A stretch of DNA of 64,000 nt from Absidia repens (GCA_002105175.1 MCGE01000040.1:124001-188000), one strand, 5' to 3'. Positions 21,371 to 32,086 are shown, counted from the first letter of the stretch. The notes: generated by a model from the letters alone, not told the origin. Program-made: numbers and translations.

Positions 21371-21872
21371 TAGACGCTTTCAAAACTTACCATTTTAGGT
21401 AAGTAGAACACATTTTCAGCAATAACGATACAAACTTGAAAATACCACCATTCGAAAGAGCAATAAAAACTACATTATGTGTAACAGGTTAATTAAAATC
21501 AAAGCTAAATTGAACGTTTTATAAAATAAAACATAAAAAAATATCAACTTCAATGTCCCTAATTTCATGATGTATTTTTGCACAAACTAAAGTTGTCATA
21601 ACATTCTATAACTAACAGGAACCAATAACTGGATGTAGTACTGTATATAAGCTCGCGGAGCTCAATAAATTTCCGAAAACATTGATAACTGCAGCATAAA
21701 TAGCAATATAAGTTTTTCAAGAAACGTCGGCAAACCAACTTTAAATTGTGCGGAGCATAAACGGCATTCATTCTGAGTCGATCTGTGTCATTTCCGGCTC
21801 AAATAAACCTATTTTTAATATAGTAAATCAATTTTGAAGTTAGGTATGAGTGTCTATCTTGACCGTCAACCT
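21371..21872 (+). repeat. Single arm of the Merlin-like foldback element
   Basis: This matches the right arm at 27358-27874 over its whole length with scattered substitutions and a few indels (GACGCTTTCAAAACTTACC at the inner end, GTGTCTATCTTGACCGTCAACC at the outer end). No inverted partner is found within 1 kb on either side, so it is a half copy. It is more diverged from the two 27-kb arms than they are from each other. Confidence 0.75.
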
Positions 21873-21922
21873 ATTGTTCGATTAGTTCCCCTTAAACCAC
21901 CAGTGAATTGAATTGAAAAAAA

Positions 21923-22049
21923 AGGAATCCACACGAAAGGTCCTAGTCTTGCGTACACCACAGGAGAAGGAGGTCACCGTCAGAGCCTTTGGCCTCAACG
22001 GTCAAATTACGACCGTTGACCCTGACGATAGGGTCCTTGATGATACGTA
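21923..22049 (+). other. Short protein-like ORF fragment
   Basis: An open frame of 41 codons before TAA reads KESTRKVLVLRTPQEKEVTV then RAFGLNGQITTVDPDDRVLD. The composition is markedly less AT-rich than its surroundings. It may be the C-terminal scrap of a host gene or of an element. There is no start codon and no homologue that I recognise. Confidence 0.3.
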
Positions 22050-22912
22050 AATTATCTATCGAGCCAATTAACATTTTTTTTTTTATAATTTGATTATAAG
22101 GGAAATGTCACTTTTTTTAAATCAGTAATGCTTTTTATATACTTTTCTTTACACTTTTGAAGGACCATCATTCACTAGTCTAGAACCGAACTTGAGGTTA
22201 AGCATCGGGCACTGGACATTGAGCATCTCCAAATAACTACACCACGTCTATCCAGGGCAGTTTCACCAGCGAAACCGACAACCAAGTTATTCTAGCATGG
22301 GGGAGTGTCGCATCATGAAAAATGATGGCATAAAAATAAAATTTAAAATCTGTTCCTGGAAAAATCCCGATTAGGAACAATGCAAAATAAAAATAAATAA
22401 TCACACAACAATTGTGATGGAAGAAGAAAAAAACAATGATTCACTTCATGAAATCATTAGTCCTCATAAAATACTCTTGCAATAATATCAATCGTATTAT
22501 CATACATCAAATATCAGATCATCATATGGTGCGAACAGGTTATAACCTAAATGAACCTTAATTGTCTCAATTTTTGGTTTTCAAATTCCGATTATTTTTT
22601 TTTTGTCCTTTTTCCTCAACACAACCAACCAATTTAACAGCATTTACTTGGGTCGATGAAATGGATCCGTACCTGGAGCAACAAAGGACTGTTTAGCACA
22701 TATATCATGAATTAGTTCAGTACATTGTATTATGATTTAGTTTAGTACATCTATATTGCCTGTTTTCATTTTACTAAATAAAAAACGACATGGCTTGTTG
22801 ATCACTTTTATGCATGTATGAATATTATGTTGATATTTTGCCCCTGTTTATATATGATAGTTAGTTTATAGTATAATGAGAAGACAAAAAAATATTTATT
22901 GGAAGCGAAAAA
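22050..22912. other. AT-rich spacer without gene
   Basis: No open frame of note. The block GAACCGAACTTGAGGTTAAGCATCGGGCACTGG (about 22190-22222) recalls the 5S rRNA internal promoter, but no 5S structure follows. A short LTR-like 3' piece (CATTTTACTAAATAAAAAACGACATGG) lies near 22770. The rest is unassigned. Confidence 0.35.
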
Positions 22913-24716
22913 TTAATCAAGATGACATAGTTTACGATGGGAGAGGTACGTTTTTGGACGGAATTTACTACACACATCTTTTTCTGCGTCTTCGGCATTA
23001 AGATTGATGCTGTAAGCTTCAATATACCTCCAACAGCGCATGTAATAACGACGTATCTTGATAGGGGTTTGATTTGGTGATGATGCAGTGTCGAATGCTT
23101 CGTCCAAAGTTTTTTTCAATCCATTGAAGGAGTAGTCGCAATGATTTCGAGTATATCTTTTGACATCTGCCCAGTACCGTTCAATCCAGTTACACTCGCA
23201 ATGAAATTTGGGATAAAAGTGGCATAAAAGGTTAGCGGCTTTGAGTGTTTCTTGGAGAGCGCAGAGTTGGTACAAAAAATCAGGTTGATTAGCCAAACAG
23301 TGCCTAGCACAGCATTCTACATTTCCATTGTTATTTGGTGAGCCGTCGTTACTGTTGCAGTAAAGGCGCCACATTTTGCTTTCTCTTCCAGGACTGTTAT
23401 CCTTGTCATGCCAAAGTCCACGCTCCTTCAAAATTTTTTTCACCCCTTTGAAGTACAGTACTGGTACCGCTTTTCAATGCCATTTTTTGTGCGCTTGATT
23501 TTGGTTTCGTACAGGGTTTGGTCAATTTGCCTTCCATTGAATTCAAACTTGGTATCCTTGTAACATGGCAGTCCTTCAGGATGCGTACGAGGTTCAAGAT
23601 TCATATGTGCGGCAACCAAGGCATCATGGGTATATGCTTTATGATTCGAAGATTGATCAAATAAAAATAGTCCCATACAATTAGGATGTAAGGCTTTAAA
23701 GATTGGAATTGCCTCATCCTTCAATTGCTTCACCACATCTGCATGAGTCCAGCAACCTTGACGATTAGCACCGGCTTCAAAGAGCTTTCAAGATATCATT
23801 TCACCATATCGCATTGTACCATGGCATGAACACTGGAATTCAGATACCATAATTGAAAGGCCAGGACCTTTTCTCGTCAACTGCATTTCACCAGGTAAGA
23901 ACCACCCCTTTGACTTCCCATCGTTGGCATAAAATATTGACTCGTCATGGGTCACCATCACGTACTTCTTTCTTCCTGATGCAATTATTGGGGCCATGTA
24001 GTGGGGTAGAGTTTGTAAAAAAGAAAAATAACGAGATTTCGATATGGTTTTATTTTGTGCTGACCATCCCGTTATTTATAAAAAAAAGCGGTGTTTGTAT
24101 TAGTAAAAATGAAACTAGTGCTTATTGTCATGATGCCCCATTTAGATGCTTGCTACCGGATGTTTAGGATTTATTATGACTAAATTATTCCAATAGTTAT
24201 TGCTTAATCCGGCTTTCATTATCATGTTCATACTCAGATGGGTAGGTGTATTACTCCATTCCATTTTGTATTTTTTTATAGTGGTCAAGGAAGCACCATG
24301 TCCGTCAAGAAAATCTTCATCAATCATTTTTTTTCAGACCGTTTATATCCCCGCTCCATTGGTTTCCTTGCCTTTATCCATTCCAAACTGTGTTTTTTTT
24401 CATTGCTGGAGTGGCGAGGATTGACGTATTTTTTGTATGCTTTCCTTGCTGGCTTAATGGAATGGCATCTTCACGCATAAATACATCGGCCCAACGTCGA
24501 ATGGCATAACTTCTGCATTGTGGATCGCTGTTGATGTTTCAGTCTTTGCCGCCTTAATTTGACAATATCAGGATTATCTTTCAAAATAATGAAGTAGTGT
24601 TGTACTGCCTGAGCCTTTTGTTGTTGCATTGTTGGAAGTTCAAGTTCAACGATTGCGAGTTTTATTTTTTGCAGGAGTGCATCCATGTCCTCCTCCAGAA
24701 GTATAGTCAAATTCAT
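22913..24716 (-). pseudogene. DDE transposase remnant, copy 2, split by an LTR
   Basis: Minus-strand pieces in order: an N-terminal helix region (24716-24474); a broken segment with ARRCHSIKPARKAYKK and ERGYKRSEKK; TTIKKYKMEW at about 24290; an LTR at 23997-24258. The catalytic domain follows with VTHDESIFYANDG (Asp), LFLFDQSSNHKAYTHDALV (Asp) and, in the last 176-residue frame, FHCECNWIERYWADVKRYTR carrying the Glu of the DDE triad. It ends SHRKLCHLD* at 22913. Stops and frameshifts separate the parts. About 35-40 residues between TTIKKYKMEW and the THDES block, present in copy 1, are missing around the LTR. Confidence 0.85.
23997..24258 (-). repeat. LTR, family D, inside the transposase
   Basis: In minus sense it runs TGGAGTAATACACCTACCC ... 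CCCCACTACA (262 bp), close to 17963-18226. Flanks GGCCA and TTCCA share only three of five bases, and part of the transposase is missing here, so the insertion was followed or accompanied by a deletion. Confidence 0.75.
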
Positions 24717-26436
24717 TTTCTGGCGTAGTATCGTTCAATCCAGCGTCGGGTACAGTATTATTCACTCTATTGGTGGCTGTAGATAATGGTGAAAAATACG
24801 CGGAAAGTTTTTTTTGAACCTTTCATGCTGTTCTCCCTTGCGACCTTTTCACTGATATTGCGGTATTTCGTGGCTCTGGAATCACCATACTCTCAAGAAT
24901 ATTTCTATCGGTGCTTTTTTTTTTTTTTTTTTTGCTATAAAAAGTAACTTTTCATAGACTTTGAAATTTTAAGCGAGGAAGAGGGTGAATTTGAGAAAAT
25001 CTGCGGCGGGTTTCGAAATAGCAAAGTCCTTGGGCTGTCTGTGGGTGTGAATCGAGAATACGATCATTTTTCGAACACTTCCATTAATATACAGGGCAAT
25101 ACGGAGTTTTAAGCAATAGAATTGAGATAAATATGGTTTGTGTCCATTATAAATTGGTTGCATCATAGAAAGGACCATCACATAATATTATTTTACTCCC
25201 GATTTACCCAAAATAGAAACCCTGTCGATCTTTAGTATTGTTTTACTGCTACTCCATCTATTGTCACATCTTATTTCCTGTAAAGGTTGTAGACAGAAAG
25301 CTTAAAATAAGTAAGATAAAATGATGGAAGGCTTTTATAATAAAATAGGGGAAGCGGGTGTTGGAATAATAACTTTCTATGACTCAGGTATTATTGGATG
25401 AGATAGAGATGACGGAATAAATTATTGCACTGTATATAGATGATTGAATGATTATTGGCTATGACCATTTGAAACGGATCGAGCCTGGTAGTTGGTATAT
25501 TTAATAGATGGATTTTTGATTAAAATACAGGGGATGACAAATTATGCCAGGTCTTTCAAATTTGGAAGCGCACCTTTTTATTTACTCTTTTTGAAGTGCG
25601 CAGCTATGTCTATCGTATTTTTAAGGGTATGTAACCATAAATATTCATCGTCAACTTTCAAATTCCGGTTTACGTTTGTAAAAATGAAATTGTCCAGAAA
25701 TCCGTGTGAAAACACATCTTCCACCAGATCCAATTTTATCAAAAAAAAGAAGTCAAACCAAATAAACTTAAAGATCCATGACACACACTAAAATGCCAAG
25801 AAAAGGGTATTTGACTGGTTCTATCTTTCTTAAAAAGATAGTGCACCACGCACTTTTGCCAAGCTGCCGAAGAGATTGTACTGCTTGCCAATGTTTCCCG
25901 ACGCGATATCTCTACTGTGCATGAAGATATTTGAATTGCTTGTTCCAATCACTGATCCTTGAAGGGGGTTGATAATCAAAGAAAAACAAATCAGCTCGAT
26001 GTGTCTATATCTTCCGTCTTCGTCTTTTTCAGTTACCGAAAGTGTAAGCTCAAATTTCATTTTTTTATACCATTGACACCAAGTATTGAAATTGAACGGT
26101 GGAAACAGGGGAATATAAATTTGTTTACAGGACCGAATCACGATGTGTACTGTAAGAGTGCAATAGTTTTACGATAGAAGAACAAAAATTCTGATACTTT
26201 AGGCAAATGACCATATATGGTCTTTGTAAAAATCTGAGCTAAATTGTGGCTAAGCATAAGGGGGATGCAACGACTTGGTCAAGTCCTTGTGTCGGAGATC
26301 CAATGGCGCGAGTGATTAGTGTCAATATGCCTTTCAAGTAGATAGATTCACTTCATATTGTCAAAAGCATTCATTTCGTACCCAAACCAAGAATATTTTT
26401 TTACTTCGCAAAAACTAATGTATGAGGACCATAGTT
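24717..26436. other. Spacer with an LTR fragment, no gene
   Basis: A minus-oriented LTR-like piece lies at about 25300-25440 (AAAATGATGGAAGGCTTTTATAATAAAATAGGGGAAGCGGGTGTTGGAATAATAA, the reverse of the TTATTATTCCAACA.. block of families B and C). A 19-nt T run sits at about 24917-24936. Open frames of 60-100 codons exist but have random composition and none is supported. Confidence 0.4.
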
Positions 26437-26444
26437 GCCTTTTT

Positions 26445-27874
26445 GGATTAGGTTCAAGATAGACACTCATGCTTAACTTCAAAGTTAATTTACTATACCA
26501 AAAATAGGTCTATTTGAGCCGAAAATAGTATAGATCGACTCAGAATGAAACGCAGTTTATGATCTGCATAATTTTAAATTGATTCGCCGACATTTTTTGA
26601 AAAACTTATATTGCTATTTATGCAACAGTTATCAATATTTTTGGTGATTTTTTTGTGTTCCCCAACCTTACATACATCCTATTATTGGTCCATGATAGTT
26701 ATAGAACATTATGACAACTTTAAATTAATTTAAAATATCAAGGTTTACGTAAAAATATACCATGAAATTGAAGTTGACATTTTTTACATTTTATTTTATA
26801 AAGCTTTCAATTTATATTTGATTTTGATAAAACTGATACACATAATGTGGGTTTTGATTCTCTTTCGAATGGTGGTATTTACAAGTTTGTATCTTTATTT
26901 GCTGCAGAGTTATTGCTGAAAATGTGTTTTGCTTACCGAAAATGGTAAGTATGGAAAGCGGTAGGACAGCTTCATGCAAGTTATATTAGCTCATTACGGA
27001 GTAAGTTTTAGCGTGGTGCGGTATTATGGTGCATATAAGCGAAAAAATATATAAAGAGTGGTATTTTTTTGATTATTTTGATCAAAACATGCCTGCCGTA
27101 CCTCCAACTGTCCAAGTCTCTCATGCCCTTGCGTCTCCCCATGTTGCCGCCGAGTTCCTCTGCCAGAATAACTTGGTACGCACCGAAGAAACTGGTGCAG
27201 GATTGTTTTATTCTAGCCATTGCGGTACAATCATGAAATTTAACAATCGTGATAAGACCTATTACATTTGGCAGTGTCCCTACTTCTCCTGTAGCGTGCA
27301 CAAGTCTAAGGCCATTAGTAGCACTGATGCAGCATATTTGTTTTAAGTCTCATATAGACGCTTTCAATACTTACCATTTTCAGAAAGTAGAACACATTTT
27401 CAGCAATTACTCTGCAGCAAATAAAGATACAAGCTCGTAAATACCACCATTCAAAAGAGCAACAAAAACCACATTATGTGTAACAGTTATATTAAAATCA
27501 AATGTAAATTGAAAGCTTTATAAAATAAAATGTAAAAAATGTCAACTTCAATTTCATGGTATATTTTTACGTAAACCTTGATATTTTAAATTAATTTAAA
27601 GTTGTCATAATGTTCTATAACTATCATGGACCAATAATAGGATGTATGTAAGGTTGGGGAACACAAAAAAATCACCAAAAATATTGATAACTGTTGCATA
27701 AATAGCAATATAAGTTTTTCAAAAAATGTCGGCGAATCAATTTAAAATTATGCAGATCATAAACTGCGTTTCATTCTGAGTCGATCTATACTATTTTCGG
27801 CTCAAATAGACCTATTTTTGGTATAGTAAATTAACTTTGAAGTTAAGCATGAGTGTCTATCTTGACCTTCAACC
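26445..27874. mobile_element. Foldback / Merlin-like element with about 510-bp inverted arms
   Basis: The left arm (26445-26961) and right arm (27358-27874) are inverted copies over about 510 bp with only scattered differences. They start GGATTAGGTTCAAGATAGACACTC and, on the reverse strand, GGTTGAAGGTCAAGATAGACACTC. The element is bracketed by a perfect 8-bp direct repeat GCCTTTTT (26437-26444 and 27875-27882), the length expected for Merlin transposons (8-9 bp). The 396-bp centre holds a short ORF that resembles the N-terminal zinc ribbon of ISXO2/Merlin transposases, with the catalytic part gone. A half copy lies at 21371-21872. Confidence 0.85.
27089..27346 (+). pseudogene. Merlin/ISXO2-type transposase N-terminal zinc-ribbon remnant
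   Basis: From ATG 27089 the frame gives 85 residues ending just before the right arm. Residues 22-75 read EFLCQNNLVRTEE, SSHCGTIMKF, then YYIWQCPYFSCSVHKSKAIS. The pattern of a degenerate first Cys pair, CG, IWxC, a second Cys and KSKAIS matches the zinc ribbon that precedes the DDE domain in ISXO2-like (Merlin/IS1016) transposases. The family normally continues for another 200 or so residues; here it stops at TAA 27344. One ribbon cysteine looks replaced by Ser/His. Alternatively it may be a small DNA-binding product kept by the element. Confidence 0.6.
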
Positions 27875-27882
27875 GCCTTTTT

Positions 27883-28444
27883 AGCTACTAAAAAAATAGT
27901 TTTATCAGAAGTAATTTTGTCATCCATATTCGGTAAATGCCGATGCAGTAGGTCTTTGCAAATTTTCTTCTATAGATATATATTTGACTATCATCTTTTT
28001 TAAATATACTGTAGCAGGTTTGAAAATTTCAAGGCACTTCCCGTGGTATGCCAGTCGCACATTGGCATTTAAAACCATGACGGTAAACAAGGTTGCTGCA
28101 ACAATTCTGGAACGAAGATTATGACAGGATATAAATAAATGATATTATATGATACCGGAATGGCAACTAGATACCTTCGTCTTATTACGAATTGAACTAT
28201 TTCTATCATAAATAAAAAATAAGCATCTGACCACTTAACAATAAAAAAAAAAAGATAACTTTGTCTCAATTACTCTTGGACTATCTTTACTACTAAATTA
28301 TTACTCAATCTTCAGGCACACATACAGCCTCAAAATCTCATTCTTCAGTTACGTCCACAGCCTTCTTTTTTCTCATTTTATTATAAAGCCCCCCATCATT
28401 TTGTTGAATAAAAACCTTATCTGTGCTACAGTATTATTTATTTC
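27883..28444. other. Spacer with two LTR 3'-end fragments
   Basis: 27883-28240 shows nothing recognisable. 28241-28310 matches the last part of family C LTRs (AAGATAACTTTGTCTCAATTA). 28311-28440 matches the 3' half of family B (CACAGCCTTCTTTTTTCTCATTTTATTATAAAG ... AATAAAAACCTTATCTG). They record older insertions cut by the intact family B LTR that follows. Confidence 0.5.
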
Positions 28445-28741
28445 TGTCGTATTTGTCATCTGTCACTAATCATTTCCCACACTATCACACTTGTCATTCC
28501 TATACAGGTATAAGACACAGCCTCGAGTATCCACTACTTAGGCATATATACTTATATCTACAGATAACCAACTTCTCATAGCCTCATATTACCATTCTTC
28601 GACTATATCCACAGCCACAACTAGCACAGCCTTCTTTTTCTCATTTTATTATAAAAACCCTTCCTCATTTTATTCAATAAAAACCATATCTGTTATATCA
28701 CTTATTTCTTTATAACGTCTTCTATTTTATCAAATATTACA
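28445..28741 (+). repeat. LTR, family B
   Basis: It starts TGTCGTATTTGTCATCTGTCAC and ends TTTTATCAAATATTACA (297 bp). Compared with 18850-19130 it has a small internal duplication (CACAGCCACAACTAGCACAGCC). Flanks ATTTC and CTCAC do not match. Confidence 0.75.
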
Positions 28742-28838
28742 CTCACTATATAATTTCTTGTGCCCTCAACCCCAACAATATCCTTCCTCTCATCACCTCG
28801 CTTTTCACTCAAGTACGACCCCCTCCACTGTACTCCCT

Positions 28839-29155
28839 GTCGTATTTGTCATCCTCTATATTCACATTATAAATCAATGTATCAGATATAGTAAATGTCA
28901 GACTCAGATCAGGCACTAACTGTCATATTCAATCCCGATCTGACAATACACCGATAATCATTCAATCATCTAATCACAGTCCAATGATTTAATCCCTCAT
29001 CTCTATCTTATCCAATAATACATTAGTAGTAGAAATTTATTATTCCAATAACCGCTTCCCCGATTTTATTATAAAAGCCTTCCATCATTTTACCAAAATA
29101 AAAATATAACTTTGTCTCACTTATTTGATTCATCTTCTCTACTACAAACATCACA
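28839..29155 (+). repeat. Solo LTR, family C, with 5-bp target duplication
   Basis: It starts TGTCGTATTTGTCATCCTC and ends CTACAAACATCACA (317 bp). It is flanked by CTCCC on both sides (28834-28838 and 29156-29160), a perfect 5-bp duplication. No internal sequence remains. Confidence 0.88.
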
Positions 29156-29160
29156 CTCCC

Positions 29161-30067
29161 TCCCCCTCCCCTTATGGAAATGTAGTTTTACTCTATTTTA
29201 TTTTATCTTATCTTAGTTTTTCTACATCACTTAGTTCTCACCATGGATTGACCAGTACGATGTCATACATTTTATTCTCCGCAATAAAAATATATATATA
29301 TATATATTTGTTACCCTAAAAAAAAGAAATCCGTTCTTTTTCTTTTTCTCCTTGTTTTTCCTTTTTTTTTTTTTTTTTCTTCACCATTCAACTTCTTTGA
29401 GGTTATTTTGGGCTTAGGTTAGAGTTAGGACTAGTTTAGAAGGGGGGTTTCAACTCAGGGATGACAACATGCATGGGGAAACCCTTTCATTTTGGATCTA
29501 GGATAGACAATCACCACATTAGATCAGAGAACGGTGTCTTGGAACCGTCATTAGTTTGACTTTGTGTTAATTTATTTGGTTTAACATTTACATTTGAATA
29601 AAGTATGTCTGGTATTTCTACCATTAGTACCATTAGTCTCTCTCAGATGATTATAGTAAATGTCTTCAATCAGTAGATCCCTTTTTCACATTCCTCACCT
29701 CGCACATCGGAATCAGTGTTGACCATCTCCAGTTTATTCTTGTCCAATAAAATACATCTTTTATTTCAATCACTGACTCATATTTATGTTGCTGACTAGA
29801 CTAAACCTCTTTCTTTTGAGACTGTATACTGTACTGATAGATTGCCTAGCAGTTTCCTTGTTCTCCTCCTCCTCCCTCGCACCTTTACTTTGTAAACGTC
29901 ATATTCAAGTTCAAATATTCTTTTGATTGAATATAATAGACGATAATAATTAATATACTACACCACTGTACAGTATATCTGACTAATTCACCGTATTCTT
30001 AATAATTGTTTGGAAATTCAGTTATGTTAATTTTTAACCCCCCCCTCCCCACAGCTAGGACCAACAT
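29161..30067. other. Intergenic region with a SINE-like copy
   Basis: It contains a TA repeat at about 29290-29308, a T run at about 29361-29378, and the SINE-like copy at about 29400-29650. No gene is supported. The last part (29930-30067) is the 3' flank of the secreted-protein gene on the minus strand. Confidence 0.5.
29400..29650 (+). repeat. SINE-like dispersed repeat, copy 3
   Basis: It holds GGTTAGAGTTAGGACTAGTTTAGAAGG, TTTCAACTCAGGGATGACAACATG, the core CATGGGGAAACCCTTTCATTTTGGATCTAGGAT, CACATTAGATCAGAGAACGGTGTCTTGGAACCGTCATTAGTTTGAC and TTTGAATAAAGTATGTC. It is one of the best-preserved copies. Confidence 0.7.
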
Positions 30068-30388
30068 TCACTTATTAGCACCACCTGGAAAGCCACCAAT
30101 ACTAGGATCAACATTCACATTATTAGCACTACCAGGTTGAGAAGGACGACCAACACTAGGACCAACATTCACATTATTAACAGGAGGATTACACCCAGCA
30201 GCATCATCACAAGCATTAGTAGCACATCCACTCATTTGCAATTTGGATATATTATCCGTAGGGATCTTCTTACTGTCATCGGTGTCGTCACGTTCGGAAG
30301 AAGAACGAGCGCCCGAAGGAACACCATCGGTCATCATCATCCCTGCAAAAAAAGCCAAGAGAACTAATAGAGAGCAAGGTCGTACCAT
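30068..30388 (-). CDS. Small secreted protein, diverged member of the 38/57-kb family
   Basis: A single exon of 106 residues. Residues 1-23 form a clear signal peptide (MVRPCSLLVLLAFFAGMMMTDG). The mature part starts VPSGARSSSERDD and keeps the family landmark IPTDNISKLQM (LPTEESKLQM in the others). It has four cysteines in SGCATNACDDAAGC and an imperfect repeat (NNVNVGPSVG, NNVNVDPSIGG). The start is the first ATG behind the signal peptide; a TATATATATAAAAG box lies 25 bp upstream. The protein is probably exported; its role is unknown. The signal peptide and the KLQM landmark suggest shared ancestry with the array at 56.7-63.1 kb. Confidence 0.75.
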   Translation of the reverse strand: MVRPCSLLVLLAFFAGMMMTDGVPSGARSSSERDDTDDSKKIPTDNISKLQMSGCATNACDDAAGCNPPVNNVNVGPSVGRPSQPGSANNVNVDPSIGGFPGGANK

Positions 30389-30436
30389 GAAGAAAAGGAC
30401 AATATATATATAAAAGTGAATTTTTGAAACGATTCT

Positions 30437-30478
<42 letters not shown>

Positions 30479-31498
30479 GCTTGTGATTTATATCATTTTA
30501 AAAGAGAAACAAATGATGATCTTTATGCAGGCTATCCATTCCTTGCTGAATTTTGTATGCTTTTCCTCTCTATCTAAGTAGAGTAGAAAGAATTCCCTTT
30601 TATTAGCATTTTGTATGCAAAGAAGTACAAGGAGGAGAGGTTTTGTTACTCCTTCCCTATTTTGACAGGGTGAATGCAACATTTAGCTGAGGTGTTTCCT
30701 TATTTTTTTTTTTTTTGATTAAATTATTTTTTATACACCAATAAAGACACCGCGCCATTCACTTCCGGGGGGAGGGGAGGGGAAGGGTTTCTTCTTGCAT
30801 ATTTATGCAGTCATAACACATATATAGACAGAAAAATAACGGGGGGGGGTTTCTTTCATCATTGACGGACAACTGGCGTGATATTTTATCTAGCGTTTTG
30901 GGATGCATGATTTGGGTATGGTATTTCCACCATCAGTTAGAAATTATCCCTTTAAAAAAAATGATTTACTTACCGCATGTACATACTTTAGTTATTATAT
31001 TTAATATCTACATCCGATTAAAATATACCTATCCACTTTTTTTTATATGTGTGTGTGTGTGTGTGTGTAGCTGATCCTCCGTTTCCCTTATGATTCACAC
31101 ATGAAATCTCTTTTACTGCATTTCTATGTACAGTCGCTGTATTGATAAAAGCAAAATCCAGGTGCTGATATTACGATAACATTTATTTATACTGCAACGA
31201 GGATTGTCCTCCGTCCTCCTCTGTGCCTCAGAGACATAGTTACAATAATAACAGAAAGAAATAAGGAGAAACAAAAATAATTCACACCCAACAATCACGT
31301 GTTGGTGGTTTTTATTTTTATTATTTTATTATTGAAGAAGTGAACCGTATGTCGCCGCACGCAAGGGACAGTGACAGCGGTTCTTTAAAAAAAGATACCT
31401 TGTTGAATTAAGTACAAAGATAAAAGCTGGATTGTTCGTCATTGGTAAATATCAAAAAAAAAAAGAAAAAAAAAAAAAGAAGGGAAAATAATGAGTAC
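30389..31498. other. Intergenic, simple-sequence rich
   Basis: It contains a 39-nt T run (30439-30477), a G run at 30841-30849, and a TG repeat near 31049-31070. These lie between two small secreted-protein genes on the same strand. No gene is supported here. Confidence 0.5.
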
Positions 31499-31666
31499 CT
31501 AATCGTCTAAGAGAGGACCGCCGTCCAATGGATTTGCGGATTGCCCACTTGTATCGTCTTTGTCACGACCACCCATGCCGTTGAGATCATATCTCTTTAG
31601 TTGTGCTCCATGAACTAACAGGACCGAAAAAATCAAGAGAAGTAGAAGTGAGTAATTTTGAACCAT
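31499..31666 (-). CDS. Very small secreted protein (55 residues)
   Basis: ATG at 31666 to TAG at 31499-31501, a single exon of 55 codons. Residues 1-20 form a signal peptide (MVQNYSLLLLLIFSVLLVHG) with a plausible cleavage after HGA. The mature peptide is about 34 residues, AQLKRYDLNG followed by an acidic Gly/Asp-rich tail (GGPLLDD), without cysteines. The signal peptide resembles that of the larger family (MVQASSFLLLLAFSAVMIQG). A TATATATATTTGG stretch lies about 70 bp upstream. A KR dibasic pair after residue 23 could be a Kex2-type cleavage site. The function is unknown; it could be a secreted peptide signal or effector-like protein. Confidence 0.6.
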   Translation of the reverse strand: MVQNYSLLLLLIFSVLLVHGAQLKRYDLNGMGGRDKDDTSGQSANPLDGGPLLDD

Positions 31667-32038
31667 GATGAATTGTTGTTTAGAGCAATAAAGTCACAAA
31701 AAAGGAAGGTCCTTTTTTATATATTTTATACATATATATATATTTGGTAGTCATTAAGGAAGAAGTCTGCTTGATGGCGTCTCTACATGCAGTGGAAGAA
31801 ATCATCCACAATGTGGTATTGTAAAAGATGAAAAAGTAGAGAGTCTCCAATTTGATTAATATCTGGAATTTTCCTTTTTGCATGAATCAAGGGCGTGCTG
31901 GAGACTCACTAGCACCCCCTCCACGGAAACGATATCATGCAACTAATGAGCACCACTTTTCAAAAAGGCGGTTTTGATCAGCATCCAATTAAGTTGATAT
32001 GTTTCTATTTTATTTTATTTTCTTCTTTTTTTGCTAGG

Positions 32039-32086
<48 letters not shown>

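Noticed and set aside
22185..22260. 5S rRNA-like words (GAGGTTAAGCATCGGGCACTGG)
   Set aside because: Only the A-box-like part resembles 5S rRNA. The intermediate element, C box and closing stem cannot be found, so it is not called as an rRNA gene.
25492..26177. Frames of 70-105 codons in the spacer at 25.5-26.2 kb
   Set aside because: Composition is random, frames overlap on both strands, and no motif or splice signals support a gene.
31045..31070. TG repeat as a possible CRISPR or telomere-like array
   Set aside because: It is a plain dinucleotide microsatellite. No spacer-repeat structure or telomere motif occurs in the window.
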